Positions 15,967-24,129 of a DNA stretch of 64,000 nt are shown here, piece by piece. A model generated the notes under the pieces. The model saw only the letters and a list, made by a program, of their open reading frames with translations. It made no database searches and was not told the DNA's origin. Source of the DNA: Cryobacterium lactosi. GTDB taxonomy: Bacteria; Actinomycetota; Actinomycetes; Actinomycetales; Microbacteriaceae. The translations under genes and the position numbers were made by a program. Within the stretch, counting starts at the first letter, position 1. Every line of letters begins with the position of its first letter. The stretch spans positions 341-64,340 of the forward strand of contig NZ_SOHM01000006.1 in the NCBI RefSeq assembly GCF_004403945.1, given 5' to 3'.

Positions 15967-16878
15967 CTACTTCACCGAACCGCGGGTGACCCCGCTCACG
16001 ACCCACTTCTGGGCGATCACGTAGACGATCAGCAGCGGCGCCAGGGCCATCAGGTAGGAGGCGAAGGCCACAGGGTAGTTGGTGTTGAACTGGCCCTGGA
16101 AGATGAACTGCGCCAGTGGCAGGGTCTGCGCCGACGGGTCGGAGAGCACCACCAGCGGCAGCAGGAAGTCGTTCCACGCCCACACGCAGGTGAGGATGCC
16201 GACCGTGGCGTTCATGGGGGAAAGCAGCGGGAAGATGACCTTCCAGAACACCGTCCAGGTGCTCGCGCCGTCGAGCCTGGCGGCCTCCTCCAGCTCCACC
16301 GGGATGGAGTTGATGTAGGCCACGAAGATGAAGATGTTGAACGAGAGCCCGTAGACCGTGTACAGCAGGATCAGGCCCACCGGGGTGTCGATGCCCAGGA
16401 GGGCTGTCTCCTTCACCACCGGCAGCATGATGATCGGGAACGGCACGAAGATCGCCGCGAGGAAGTAGAAGTACAGCCCCTTGAAGAACTTCTTGTGCAT
16501 GTTGCGGGCGATCGCGTACGCCACCAGCGAGTTGGTCAGCAGGGTGAGGAACACCGCGCCGACCGTGATCAGGGCCGTGTTCATCAGTGCCCGGGGAAAG
16601 TTCGTCAGCTGGTAGGCATCCGCGAAATTCTCCCAGCGGATGCTCGTGGGCAGCTCGAACCCGGTGCCGCCGAGCTGGTCTGGCGTCTTCAACGCGGTCA
16701 CGATGGTGAAGTACAGCGGGATCAGCACGGTGAGGGAGCACACTGCGATCAGGGCGGTGAGCCACCAGTTGGTGCCGCCGTTGCCGCCGTCCAGGCGCCG
16801 GCGGGTGCGTGGGGCGCGAGCGGCGGCCTCCGTGTCGGCGGGCAGCGGGGCGGTCGTGTTGGTGAGGGTGTCGGTCAT
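15967..16878 (-). CDS. sugar ABC transporter permease (MalG-like, cluster 2)
   Basis: A 303-residue CUT1 permease with six predicted helices, the first being ALIAVCSLTVLIPLYFTIV. The EAA loop reads EEAARLDGASTWTVFWKVIF, and the C-terminus is the typical WVVSGVTRGSVK. Its start overlaps the stop of the partner permease as ATGA, so the two are translationally coupled. It is the last gene of the operon alpha-galactosidase, binding protein, permease, permease. Confidence 0.91.
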   Translation of the reverse strand: MTDTLTNTTAPLPADTEAAARAPRTRRRLDGGNGGTNWWLTALIAVCSLTVLIPLYFTIVTALKTPDQLGGTGFELPTSIRWENFADAYQLTNFPRALMNTALITVGAVFLTLLTNSLVAYAIARNMHKKFFKGLYFYFLAAIFVPFPIIMLPVVKETALLGIDTPVGLILLYTVYGLSFNIFIFVAYINSIPVELEEAARLDGASTWTVFWKVIFPLLSPMNATVGILTCVWAWNDFLLPLVVLSDPSAQTLPLAQFIFQGQFNTNYPVAFASYLMALAPLLIVYVIAQKWVVSGVTRGSVK

Positions 16879-17813
16879 GAGAAGCTCGCCTCCCGGCGCT
16901 GCAGGATGCGCAGCTGGAGAAATGAAACGATGATGATGACGAACAGGTAGACCACGGCGTTGGCCATCTGGTACCCGTACTCACCGCCTTGGAAGCCGCC
17001 GCGGAAGATCACGAGGGCGATGGATTCGGTGGACGTGCCTGGCCCGCCGGCGGTGAGGGCCACGATCTGGTCGAAGACCTGCAGGAACGACTTGAACGAG
17101 AGCACCATGTTGATGGTGAAGTACGCGCCGATGAGCGGGAACGTGATCGAGCGGAACCGGCGCCAGCCGCTCGCGCCGTCGATGGCCGCTGCCTCGTAGA
17201 GGTCGGCTGAGATGGTCTGCAACCCGGCCAGGTAGAGGATGACGTTGAACGCCGCCGCCTGCCAGACCGTGGTGATGACGATGCCGACCCAGGCGAAGTC
17301 CGGGCTCGCCAGCAGGTTGGAGGAGAGTCCCGGCAGGCCCAGGGCGGTGAAGATGGCCGGGAACGAGTTGGCGAACAGGTAGTTGAACACGTAACCGATG
17401 ATCAGGATCGCGAGCACGTAGGGAATGAAGAACACCCCGCGGAACGCGGCCTGGAACTTGATCTTCGAGTTCAGGCCCAGCGCGATGGCCAGCGCGATCA
17501 CGTTCACCAGGAGAGTGGACACGATGGCGAAACCGAAGGTGAACCCGTAGGAGTTCAGCACCCGGTCGTCCTGGAACAGGTTGATGTAGTTGGAGAAGCC
17601 GACCAGGTCCCAGGTGCCGTAGCCGGCGTAGTTGGTCAGGCTGAAGAACATGCCGGAGAGCACCGGGATGGTGTGCAGGCCGAAGAAGATCACGACGGCC
17701 GGCACCACCATCCAGTAGAAGGTGCGGGGTGTGCGGGCGATCGACGACCTCACCCGTGCCGGCGTGCCGGGTGACGCGGCGGGCGTCTTCGCCCGCGTGG
17801 CAGTGGCGGTCAT
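16875..17813 (-). CDS. sugar ABC transporter permease (MalF-like, cluster 2)
   Basis: A 312-residue permease subunit. The EAA loop is EAAAIDGASGWRRFRSITFP, and the first helix FYWMVVPAVVIFFGLH follows a ~35-residue basic N-terminus. ATG 17813 is used because GGGGAAG lies 7-13 nt upstream and the binding-protein stop is 3 nt before it; an in-frame start at 17864 would overlap that gene. It pairs with the next gene to form the channel. Confidence 0.9.
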   Translation of the reverse strand: MTATATRAKTPAASPGTPARVRSSIARTPRTFYWMVVPAVVIFFGLHTIPVLSGMFFSLTNYAGYGTWDLVGFSNYINLFQDDRVLNSYGFTFGFAIVSTLLVNVIALAIALGLNSKIKFQAAFRGVFFIPYVLAILIIGYVFNYLFANSFPAIFTALGLPGLSSNLLASPDFAWVGIVITTVWQAAAFNVILYLAGLQTISADLYEAAAIDGASGWRRFRSITFPLIGAYFTINMVLSFKSFLQVFDQIVALTAGGPGTSTESIALVIFRGGFQGGEYGYQMANAVVYLFVIIIVSFLQLRILQRREASFS

Positions 17814-17815
17814 GC

Positions 17816-19129
17816 TCACTTCCCCTGTCTCTGTGTGGTGGTGCGGGCGGCGACCTTGTCCCATTCGGAATCGAGGTCGGCCAGGAAGGTCTCGGTGTCG
17901 CCGGTGATCACCAGCGTCTGCAGCAGGTTCACCAGCGGAACGGCCGCCGGAATCTGGTGGTCGATGAAGCCGATGATGGTGCCCGCGGTGAAGTACGGTT
18001 CGAGTCCGGCCAGAGCGGGGTCGTTGTTCGGTTCGGCATCCTTGAGCGGCGAGAAGGTGCTCTGCGCTTCGGAGTACGCGGACACGACGTCGGGCGACAT
18101 CAGGTAGTCGACGAACTTCTGCGCCTCCGCTGCGTGCGGGGTGTTCCGGCCCACCATGATGCCCACGTCCACGCCGGAGACCACGACGCGCGCGTCGGCG
18201 TCGTCGGTGACCGGGTACGGGAAGGAGCCGATGGCGGCGTCGGGGTTGTTGGCGCGGATGGCCGGGATCGCGTAGGAGCCCTGCAGGTACATCGCCGATT
18301 CACCGTCGGCGAAGGCCTTGTTGCCGGCGTTGTAGTCGCGGCTGGCGAAGTTGTCCTGGCAGTAGTCGAACAGCGTCACCTCTTTGTCGGCGGCGTCGGC
18401 GAAGTCCTCGGCGAACGACACCGTGCCGGCGCCGCTGGTGCTCTCCTCGCGGAGAGTGTCGAAGAAGCCGTCGGGCATCAGCGTGCCGCCGAGGTTGACG
18501 AACGCGGGCACGGCTGTCCAGGAGTCTTTCACCGTGCAGAAGAACGGCGAGACCCCGTTGGCCTGGAAGGTGTCGGCGGCGGCGACGAGTTCGGTCCAGG
18601 TGGTGGGCACCTCGACGCCGTTGGCGGCGAAGATGTCGGGGTTGTAGAGGATGCCGCTGGCGTTGGAGGCGAACGGCAGCGCGTTGACCTCGGCGGCGCC
18701 GTCTGCGCCGCAGGTGCCCAGCGACTGCACGATGTCCTGCACGGCCGGGTTCACGGTCTCGGCGGCCGGGTCGGAGCCGAGGTCGGCGAAAATGCAGGCC
18801 CTGGCCAGTTCGCCGTAGTTGCCGTTCACGTTCAGGGTGAGCACATCGGGCACCTTGTCCTTCACCAGCAGGGTGCGGATGGCGGTGTCCGGGTCGGGCA
18901 CTGAGTTCTGGATGACCCTGATGCCCGGGTTCTCGGCCTCGAAGTCGTCGATGATCGCGGCGAAGTCGCTCACGGCCTCCGGTTTGAACTGGAAGAAGTT
19001 GAGGGTGACCTGCCCGTCGTCGCCGGCGGTGCATCCGCTCAGCGCGGCGAGGGTGGCCGCGGCGACCAGCACGGCGGTGGCGCGCCGGACCCGACGATGC
19101 CTCGGACGGGTGGAACTGGGGGACTGCAT
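17816..19129 (-). CDS. extracellular sugar-binding lipoprotein (cluster 2)
   Basis: A 437-residue CUT1 solute-binding lipoprotein. The N-terminus is basic (RPRHRRVRR), followed by a hydrophobic stretch and the lipobox LSGC with Cys33. It has little resemblance to the binding protein of cluster 1 in the parts compared by eye, so the two systems probably bind different alpha-galactosides. The gene starts 33 nt after the alpha-galactosidase with AAGGAGG as ribosome site. Confidence 0.91.
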   Translation of the reverse strand: MQSPSSTRPRHRRVRRATAVLVAAATLAALSGCTAGDDGQVTLNFFQFKPEAVSDFAAIIDDFEAENPGIRVIQNSVPDPDTAIRTLLVKDKVPDVLTLNVNGNYGELARACIFADLGSDPAAETVNPAVQDIVQSLGTCGADGAAEVNALPFASNASGILYNPDIFAANGVEVPTTWTELVAAADTFQANGVSPFFCTVKDSWTAVPAFVNLGGTLMPDGFFDTLREESTSGAGTVSFAEDFADAADKEVTLFDYCQDNFASRDYNAGNKAFADGESAMYLQGSYAIPAIRANNPDAAIGSFPYPVTDDADARVVVSGVDVGIMVGRNTPHAAEAQKFVDYLMSPDVVSAYSEAQSTFSPLKDAEPNNDPALAGLEPYFTAGTIIGFIDHQIPAAVPLVNLLQTLVITGDTETFLADLDSEWDKVAARTTTQRQGK

Positions 19130-19162
19130 GGCGCCTCCTTGCGCTTGATCCGCTAAAAGACT

Positions 19163-21343
19163 TTAGGCGGACGTGATCTCAAAGACAGCGAGATGTTCGG
19201 GAAAAAGTACCGGGCCTTGCAGGCCGATGGTGCGAAGCGCCCGGCCGGAGAGGGTGAGCGGGCGCTGGCTCCAGGGCAGCGGCGACTGGCCGTTGCCGGT
19301 GCCGGTGGACTCCAGGAAGACCGGCCGCACTGTGTAGTCGCGGTCGTCATCCAGGCCGGGGAAGCGCAACGCGCCGACCGGGTAGAACTGGCTCGCGGCC
19401 ACCTGGGTGAACACGAACAGCGCCCGGCTCCGGTCGGCCGCGACGACGCCGCGGAGGTCGACGGCCGGGTCGGGGTGGTCGGCGTGCACGCTGGTGCCGG
19501 TGTGCAGCAGGGCGCGGTTGGCTTTGTACAGGGCGATCCAGCCGCTCAGCTCGGTGCACTCGTCCTCGGTGAGCGATGCGATGTCCCACTCGATGCCGAG
19601 GTGGCCGAACAGGGCGACGCCCGCGCGCAGTGACAGCTCGTGGCGGCGGCCGGTGGAGTGGGAGACGGGGCCGCTGATGTGGGCGCCCATCAGCTCGTAC
19701 GGCACCAGCAGGCCGGTGTACTTCTGGATGGTGAGACGCTCGATCGGGTCGATGCAGTCGCTGGTCCAGATGCGATCGGTGTGGTCGAGGATGCCGAGGT
19801 CGACCCGGGCGCCGCCCGACGCGCAGCTCTCGATCTCCAGGCCGGGGTGCCGGGCCTTGAGCTCATCGAGCAGCGCGTACAGCGCCAGCACGTTGTCGTG
19901 CACCGCGGCGGTGCCGGTGAGGGTGCTGCCCGCGTCGACGAGGTCGCGGTTGTGGTCCCACTTGAGGTAGCCGATCGGGTACTCCACCAGCAGCGCGTCG
20001 AGCTTCTCGAGCAGGTAGGCGTAGGCGGCGGGGTGGGAGAGGTCGAGCACCTGCTGCTGGCGGCCCAGGGCGGGCAGCCGGCCGGCGGCCTGCAGCATCC
20101 AGTCGGGGTGAGCGCGGGCCAGGTCGGAGTCGGGGTTGACCATCTCGGGTTCGACCCAGAGACCGAACTGCATGCCGAGGCCGGTGACCGTGTCGATGAG
20201 CGGGCCGAGGCCGTCCGGCCAGACTCCGGCATCGACCACCCAGTCGCCCAGGCCCGCGGTGTCGTCGCGGCGGCCGTGGAACCAGCCGTCGTCGAGGACA
20301 TAACGTTCGACGCCCACCCGCGCAGCGGCATCCGCAAGGGCGGTGAGCCGGTCGAGGTCGTGGTCGAAATACACGGCCTCCCAGGTGTTGAGGGTGACCG
20401 GGCGCGGGCCGGACGGGTGCGTGGGCCGCGCTCGCAGACGGGTATGGATGCGCGCGGAGAGCTCGGTGAGCCCGTCGCCCCAGGACGCGATGACCGTCGG
20501 GGTGCTGTACTCGGCGCCCGGCGCGAGCCGGATCTCGCCCGCGGCCAGGAGTTCGCCGGCCTGCAGGAAGCTCGAGCCGGTGATGAGCTTCTCGGCGGCG
20601 AGGCGGTGGTTGCCGCTGGAGGCCAAGTGCAGCGCGTGCACCTGTCCGCGCTCGAAGCCGAAGCCGGGGGTGCCGGCGGCGAGCAGCAGCGTCGCGTCCG
20701 CGCCGGGGCGGCCCTTGCGGCTGTCGCGCTGGTGCCGGCCGATGGTGAAGTCGTGTCGCTGCGGTGTGCGCTCGCGCAGGTGCCGGCCGGTGGTGTCGAG
20801 GATCTCGGTGGCCGTGGTCGGCAGCGGCAGGGTGACGCAGAGGTCGGCGAGGTCGTAGTGGTCGTCGCCGGTGTTGGTGAGAGTGAGGACCGAACTGAGC
20901 ACCCCGGCGGCGTCGACGGCCAGGTCGATGCGGAGGGCGAGTGCGCTGGTGGTGTCGGCGGCGTGCACGGTGAGGGTGCTGTCGGTGTGTTCGATGGCGG
21001 CAACGCTCAGCGCCGGGGAGAAGAAGCGGCCGGAGCGGCTGCCGGTCAGGCCCGGCGTGCCCTGCCAGCCGGTGGCCTCCAGGGGCAGCAGGCTGAGCCG
21101 GGCCGGAACATCCAGGCCGCCGGAGACCCGCTGGGGCAGGGTGGCCAGGACCATGGCGGCCAGGCCGGCGGAGTCGGGCGAACCCAGGTCGGCGCCCCAA
21201 TGCACGATCACGGGGAGGCCGGGTCCGCTCGTGTCGACGAGAACGCTCGTGCCGCCGTTCCGGAGGTGCATCACGGCCGGTTTGTCAGTGCCGCCGGCTT
21301 CGACGGCGGTGCGGAGATCAACGACGGCACTGTGCTGGGACAT
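19163..21343 (-). CDS. alpha-galactosidase, GH36 (cluster 2)
   Basis: A 726-residue GH36 enzyme without signal peptide. Landmarks are LDDGWFHGRRDD, WVEPEMVNPD, YLKWDHNRD with nucleophile Asp463, ESCASGGARVDLG, and IWTSDCIDPIER with acid/base Asp529. It keeps the usual EPEM motif, unlike the cluster-1 enzyme. Start choice: ATG 21343 has no Shine-Dalgarno but a -10-like TAGAAA ends 7 nt before it, which fits a leaderless mRNA; the ATG at 21379 lies in the -35 region. It leads the operon for the binding protein and permeases and is divergent from the ROK regulator. Confidence 0.93.
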   Translation of the reverse strand: MSQHSAVVDLRTAVEAGGTDKPAVMHLRNGGTSVLVDTSGPGLPVIVHWGADLGSPDSAGLAAMVLATLPQRVSGGLDVPARLSLLPLEATGWQGTPGLTGSRSGRFFSPALSVAAIEHTDSTLTVHAADTTSALALRIDLAVDAAGVLSSVLTLTNTGDDHYDLADLCVTLPLPTTATEILDTTGRHLRERTPQRHDFTIGRHQRDSRKGRPGADATLLLAAGTPGFGFERGQVHALHLASSGNHRLAAEKLITGSSFLQAGELLAAGEIRLAPGAEYSTPTVIASWGDGLTELSARIHTRLRARPTHPSGPRPVTLNTWEAVYFDHDLDRLTALADAAARVGVERYVLDDGWFHGRRDDTAGLGDWVVDAGVWPDGLGPLIDTVTGLGMQFGLWVEPEMVNPDSDLARAHPDWMLQAAGRLPALGRQQQVLDLSHPAAYAYLLEKLDALLVEYPIGYLKWDHNRDLVDAGSTLTGTAAVHDNVLALYALLDELKARHPGLEIESCASGGARVDLGILDHTDRIWTSDCIDPIERLTIQKYTGLLVPYELMGAHISGPVSHSTGRRHELSLRAGVALFGHLGIEWDIASLTEDECTELSGWIALYKANRALLHTGTSVHADHPDPAVDLRGVVAADRSRALFVFTQVAASQFYPVGALRFPGLDDDRDYTVRPVFLESTGTGNGQSPLPWSQRPLTLSGRALRTIGLQGPVLFPEHLAVFEITSA

Positions 21344-21350
21344 GCATATA

Positions 21351-21379
21351 TTTCTATATTGCAAGTAAAGCAAAGTCAA
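21351..21379 (-). promoter_or_regulatory. promoter of alpha-galactosidase operon 2 (leaderless)
   Basis: On the minus strand, TTGACT (21379-21374) is followed after 17 nt by TAGAAA (21356-21351). The A of ATG 21343 lies 8 nt past the -10, at the expected transcription start. Together with the missing ribosome binding site, this points to a leaderless transcript. The region is markedly A+T-rich for this genome. Confidence 0.65.
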
Positions 21380-21391
21380 GCTGGGCGCCCG

Positions 21392-21408
21392 CGGCTCAAA
21401 TTGAGCCG
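21392..21408. promoter_or_regulatory. inverted repeat, candidate operator
   Basis: A perfect 8-bp inverted repeat CGGCTCAA-A-TTGAGCCG lies 13 bp upstream of the -35 of the alpha-galactosidase promoter, between the two divergent genes. Its position suits an activator or a looping repressor site. The ROK protein at 21556 is the first candidate. Confidence 0.6.
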
Positions 21409-21438
21409 TTTCGTGGTTTTCACGGCCTCATTTTGTTG

Positions 21439-21456
21439 CGTTTTGAATATAAAACG
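21439..21456. promoter_or_regulatory. inverted repeat, candidate ROK operator
   Basis: CGTTTT-GAATAT-AAAACG is an A+T-rich perfect inverted repeat that contains a TATAAA -10-like hexamer for the ROK gene (21448-21453). ROK/NagC-family operators are typically A+T-rich palindromes of this size with TTT/AAA arms, so this may be its autoregulatory site. Confidence 0.6.
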
Positions 21457-21555
21457 ACCAGCCGGGACCGGTATCCTGATCGTACTCACCAGCTTCTGTG
21501 TCCACGACGCAGGGGTGTTATGTGCCGGCGCTGTCCGATCGAAAGTTGCCCACCC

Positions 21556-22707
21556 ATGTCTTCCGTCGAGGCCGCCGAGCGCCGTTACCGCTCACCGTCC
21601 AGCGAGCTGGCCCGGGAGGTTCTCATCCACGGCCCGATCCTGCGCAGCGTGCTCGCGCAACGGCTGGGCCTGTCGCTGGCCACCCTCACCCGGTTGGCCC
21701 GCCCGCTGCTCGACGGCGGCCTGTTCGTGGAAGTCACCGAACAGCTCGACGGGGCGATGGGCCGCCCGGCCAAGCCTCTTGATGTGCGTGCGGACGCCCG
21801 ACAGTTCCTGGGCGTCAAGCTCACCGGCGACACCGCGGTGGCGGTGACCACCGATCTGCGGGCGGCCGAGCGCCGCCAGGCCGTGCGCCCGCTGCCCAGC
21901 CACGATCTCGCCGATGTGGTGGCGGTGATCGTGGAGTTGGCCGGCGAGCTGGCCAACGAGCAGGAATTCTCCGCCATCGGCATCAGCGTCGGCGGTCAGG
22001 TGTCCGACAACCGGGTCATCGACCGCGCTCCGTTCCTCGGCTGGCGTGGAGTGCCGCTGGCTGAGGCCGTGGAGGCGCACCTCGCCGTGCCCGTCATCGT
22101 GGAGAACGACGTGGTGGCGCTGGCGGCGGCCGAGCACTGGTTCGGCCTCGGCCGGGGGTTCTCCAACTTCGCCGTGCTCACCGTCGGCGCCGGGGTGGGC
22201 TACGGCCTCGTCATGCACGACCAGGTCGTCAGCACGTCAGAGGCCGGTCTCGGTCTCGGCGGGCACTTCCCGCTCGACCCGACCGGGCCGTTGTGCTTCC
22301 TGGGTCACCGCGGCTGCTCCACAGCGATGCTCACGATCCCCAGCATCCGGGCGCAGGTGGAGGTTGCCCTGGGCGAGCCGGTGACGTATGCCCAGGTGCT
22401 GGAGCTGGCTTCGGCCGGCCACCCGGTGGCGCTGGCCGTGCTGCGGGCCGCCGGAACGGCGCTGGGCCGGCTCATCGCGGCCGTGGCCAACCTCGCCATG
22501 GTGGAGCACGTGGTGCTGGCCGGCGAGGGGCTGGGCTTCCTCGACATCGTCCGCGCCGAGATGGATGCAGCCATCCTGGCCGACCGCGACCCGGAGGCCG
22601 CCGTGGTCGACGTGCTCCTGGACGCCAGCGGCTTCATCTCCTGGGCGCAGGGCGCCGCGGCCATCGCCATCCAGGCGACCATGGACACCCTCGCCGCCGG
22701 CGGCTGA
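21556..22707 (+). CDS. ROK-family transcriptional regulator
   Basis: A 383-residue NagC/XylR-type regulator. A winged-helix domain at about 15-75 (LRSVLAQRLGLSLATLTRLARPLLDGG) is followed by an actin-like sugar-binding ROK domain (FLGVKLTGDTAVAV, VIVENDVVALAAAEHWFG, VGAGVGYGLV). The zinc-binding Cys cluster of many ROK proteins is only partly kept (LCFLGHRGCST). It is divergent from the alpha-galactosidase operon and most likely controls it in response to a galactoside or galactose. ATG 21556 is preferred over 21433 because the latter falls in the operator. Confidence 0.88.
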   Translation: MSSVEAAERRYRSPSSELAREVLIHGPILRSVLAQRLGLSLATLTRLARPLLDGGLFVEVTEQLDGAMGRPAKPLDVRADARQFLGVKLTGDTAVAVTTDLRAAERRQAVRPLPSHDLADVVAVIVELAGELANEQEFSAIGISVGGQVSDNRVIDRAPFLGWRGVPLAEAVEAHLAVPVIVENDVVALAAAEHWFGLGRGFSNFAVLTVGAGVGYGLVMHDQVVSTSEAGLGLGGHFPLDPTGPLCFLGHRGCSTAMLTIPSIRAQVEVALGEPVTYAQVLELASAGHPVALAVLRAAGTALGRLIAAVANLAMVEHVVLAGEGLGFLDIVRAEMDAAILADRDPEAAVVDVLLDASGFISWAQGAAAIAIQATMDTLAAGG

Positions 22708-22748
22708 CTCAGCCCCGTGGCCGTCGGCCGTGGGGCCGTGTTTCGCGG

Positions 22749-22946
22749 TCAGCGCTTGCGGGCGCCCCGGCCGGAGGAGCTCCGCGACGGGCGGGCCGGG
22801 GTGTTGCGGGCCCGGGCCCGGCGGGCATCCGCCGCGCGCAGCCGGTCGGGATCGCCGTTGCCACCGCCCAGCCAGTAGACGATGAGCTGGGCGACCTCGG
22901 TGAGTGCCACGGCGCCGCGCTGAGTGAGTCGCACAAGGAGGTTCAT
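22749..22946 (-). CDS. small hypothetical protein
   Basis: A possible 65-residue protein. Residues 1-26 are amphipathic to hydrophobic (LLVRLTQRGAVALTEVAQLIVYWLGG), and the rest is very basic (RLRAADARRARARNTPARPSR). AGGGTGGGCGG lies just before the ATG. No homologue comes to mind. A competing frame on the same strand (22709-22936) looks like a compositional artefact. It fills part of the 339-bp gap between the ROK gene and the dehydrogenase gene. Confidence 0.45.
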   Translation of the reverse strand: MNLLVRLTQRGAVALTEVAQLIVYWLGGGNGDPDRLRAADARRARARNTPARPSRSSSGRGARKR

Positions 22947-22973
22947 CCGCCCACCCTAGCGACCCAACCTTCC

Positions 22974-23034
22974 CGCGAACCGTGAGAAAAGCCCCATAAA
23001 ACGCGATTCTTCGGGGCTTTTCTCACAGGTCGCG
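22974..23034. repeat. 61-bp palindrome, copy A
   Basis: The element runs from CGCGAAC to the final GTCGCG. Arms GTGAGAAAAGCCCC (22982-22995) and GGGGCTTTTCTCAC (23013-23026) match perfectly, and the outer CGCGA/TCGCG also pair. It shares its length and most bases with three other elements in this window (28322, 28973, 37494). Here it lies upstream of the small gene at 22946 and downstream of the dehydrogenase stop at 23047, where it could end transcription. Confidence 0.85.
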
Positions 23035-23046
23035 GGAGGGGGAGGG

Positions 23047-24129
23047 CTAGTAGAACTCGACGGTGTCGACCGTGTTGCGCAGGGGACGGCCGTCGAGGAA
23101 GCGGGTGGCGTTCTCGGCGAACAGCTCGGCGATGCGGCGTTCCTCGCCGGCGTCGAGGGCTGCCGTGTGCGGGCTGACGAGCACGTTCGGCAGGTCCCAC
23201 AACGGGCTGCTTGTGGGCAGCGGTTCGCTGGCGAACACATCGAGCGCGGCGAAGCCGACTTGCCCGTTCTGCAGGGCCACCGTGAGGGCGGCCTCGTCGA
23301 TGACCGTGCCGCGGCCCACGTTCACGATGGTGACGCCGGGAGTGGCGGCGGCGAAGACCGCCGCGCCCACGAGTCCGTCGGTGGCCGCGGTGCCCGGCAA
23401 TGAGACCACGATGGCGTCGGCCCGGCCGGCATGCTCGGCGAGGTCGTCGATCGAGACGTACTCATCGACGTGCTCCACGGTGCTGCTGCTGCCGGGGCGG
23501 CGGGTGCCGATCACGTGCATGCCGAGGGCCTGGCTGAGGCGGGCGATTTCCTTACCGATGCCGCCCAGCCCCACCAGGAGCACGGTCTGGTCGCGCACCT
23601 GGCCGAGCGGCCGGCGGGCCGGCCAGTCGTGCTGCCGTTGCTGTTGCTGCAGCTGTGGCAGCCGCTTGGCGCCGGCGAGGATGCCGAACAGGGCGAACTC
23701 CGCCAGCGGGCCGCCGTGCACACCGGCGGAGGTGGTGAAGGCCACCCGGGTGAGGTCATCGTCGGCGAGGTCGGCCGACTTCACCTGGGCGCCGCCGCCG
23801 GCGGCCATCAACTGCACCCAGCGCAGCTTCGGGTTGGCCGTCACGGTGCGCCGGAGTGCGGCCGGGTCCACGTCGGGGATGCCGTAGAGCACGTCCGCGG
23901 AGTCGACGAGGGCCTCGAACTCCGCCTGCTGCGCCGGGGTGCGCACAAACGCCGGGTCGCCGCGGTAGTCGGCCGGATGCCGCATGGGCGGCAACAGGCT
24001 CTGGTCGCGCACGAGGTCGATGCGCGGTTCCGCCCGCTCGATCAGCCGGCAGAGCTCCTCCGAGAGCGGCGAGGCGACGACGACACGGAGGGCAGGGGAG
24101 GCCGTGGGTGCGGGGGTGGTGGCGGTCAT
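23047..24129 (-). CDS. D-isomer-specific 2-hydroxyacid dehydrogenase
   Basis: A 360-residue NAD(P)-dependent dehydrogenase. The Rossmann motif GLGGIG is at 187-192, and the catalytic triad is Arg273 (NVGRGTVIDE), Glu302 (FASEPLP) and His321 (SPHTAA). It reduces a 2-keto acid or oxidises the hydroxy acid. It shares an ATGA overlap with the kinase gene upstream. Kinase plus this type of dehydrogenase resembles the KguK/KguD pair of 2-ketogluconate use, where the dehydrogenase makes 6-phosphogluconate; this link is an inference. Confidence 0.88.
   Translation of the reverse strand: MTATTPAPTASPALRVVVASPLSEELCRLIERAEPRIDLVRDQSLLPPMRHPADYRGDPAFVRTPAQQAEFEALVDSADVLYGIPDVDPAALRRTVTANPKLRWVQLMAAGGGAQVKSADLADDDLTRVAFTTSAGVHGGPLAEFALFGILAGAKRLPQLQQQQRQHDWPARRPLGQVRDQTVLLVGLGGIGKEIARLSQALGMHVIGTRRPGSSSTVEHVDEYVSIDDLAEHAGRADAIVVSLPGTAATDGLVGAAVFAAATPGVTIVNVGRGTVIDEAALTVALQNGQVGFAALDVFASEPLPTSSPLWDLPNVLVSPHTAALDAGEERRIAELFAENATRFLDGRPLRNTVDTVEFY

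Noticed and set aside
19640-21847. A long plus-strand frame antisense to the cluster-2 alpha-galactosidase
   Set aside because: Composition is Gly/Val/Glu/Arg-rich with no domain; the minus-strand GH36 gene has full catalytic motifs.
22709-22936. Alternative 75-codon frame overlapping the small gene at 22749-22946
   Set aside because: Pro/Arg/Ala-rich composition and no ribosome site. The other frame has a better start and a hydrophobic helix.
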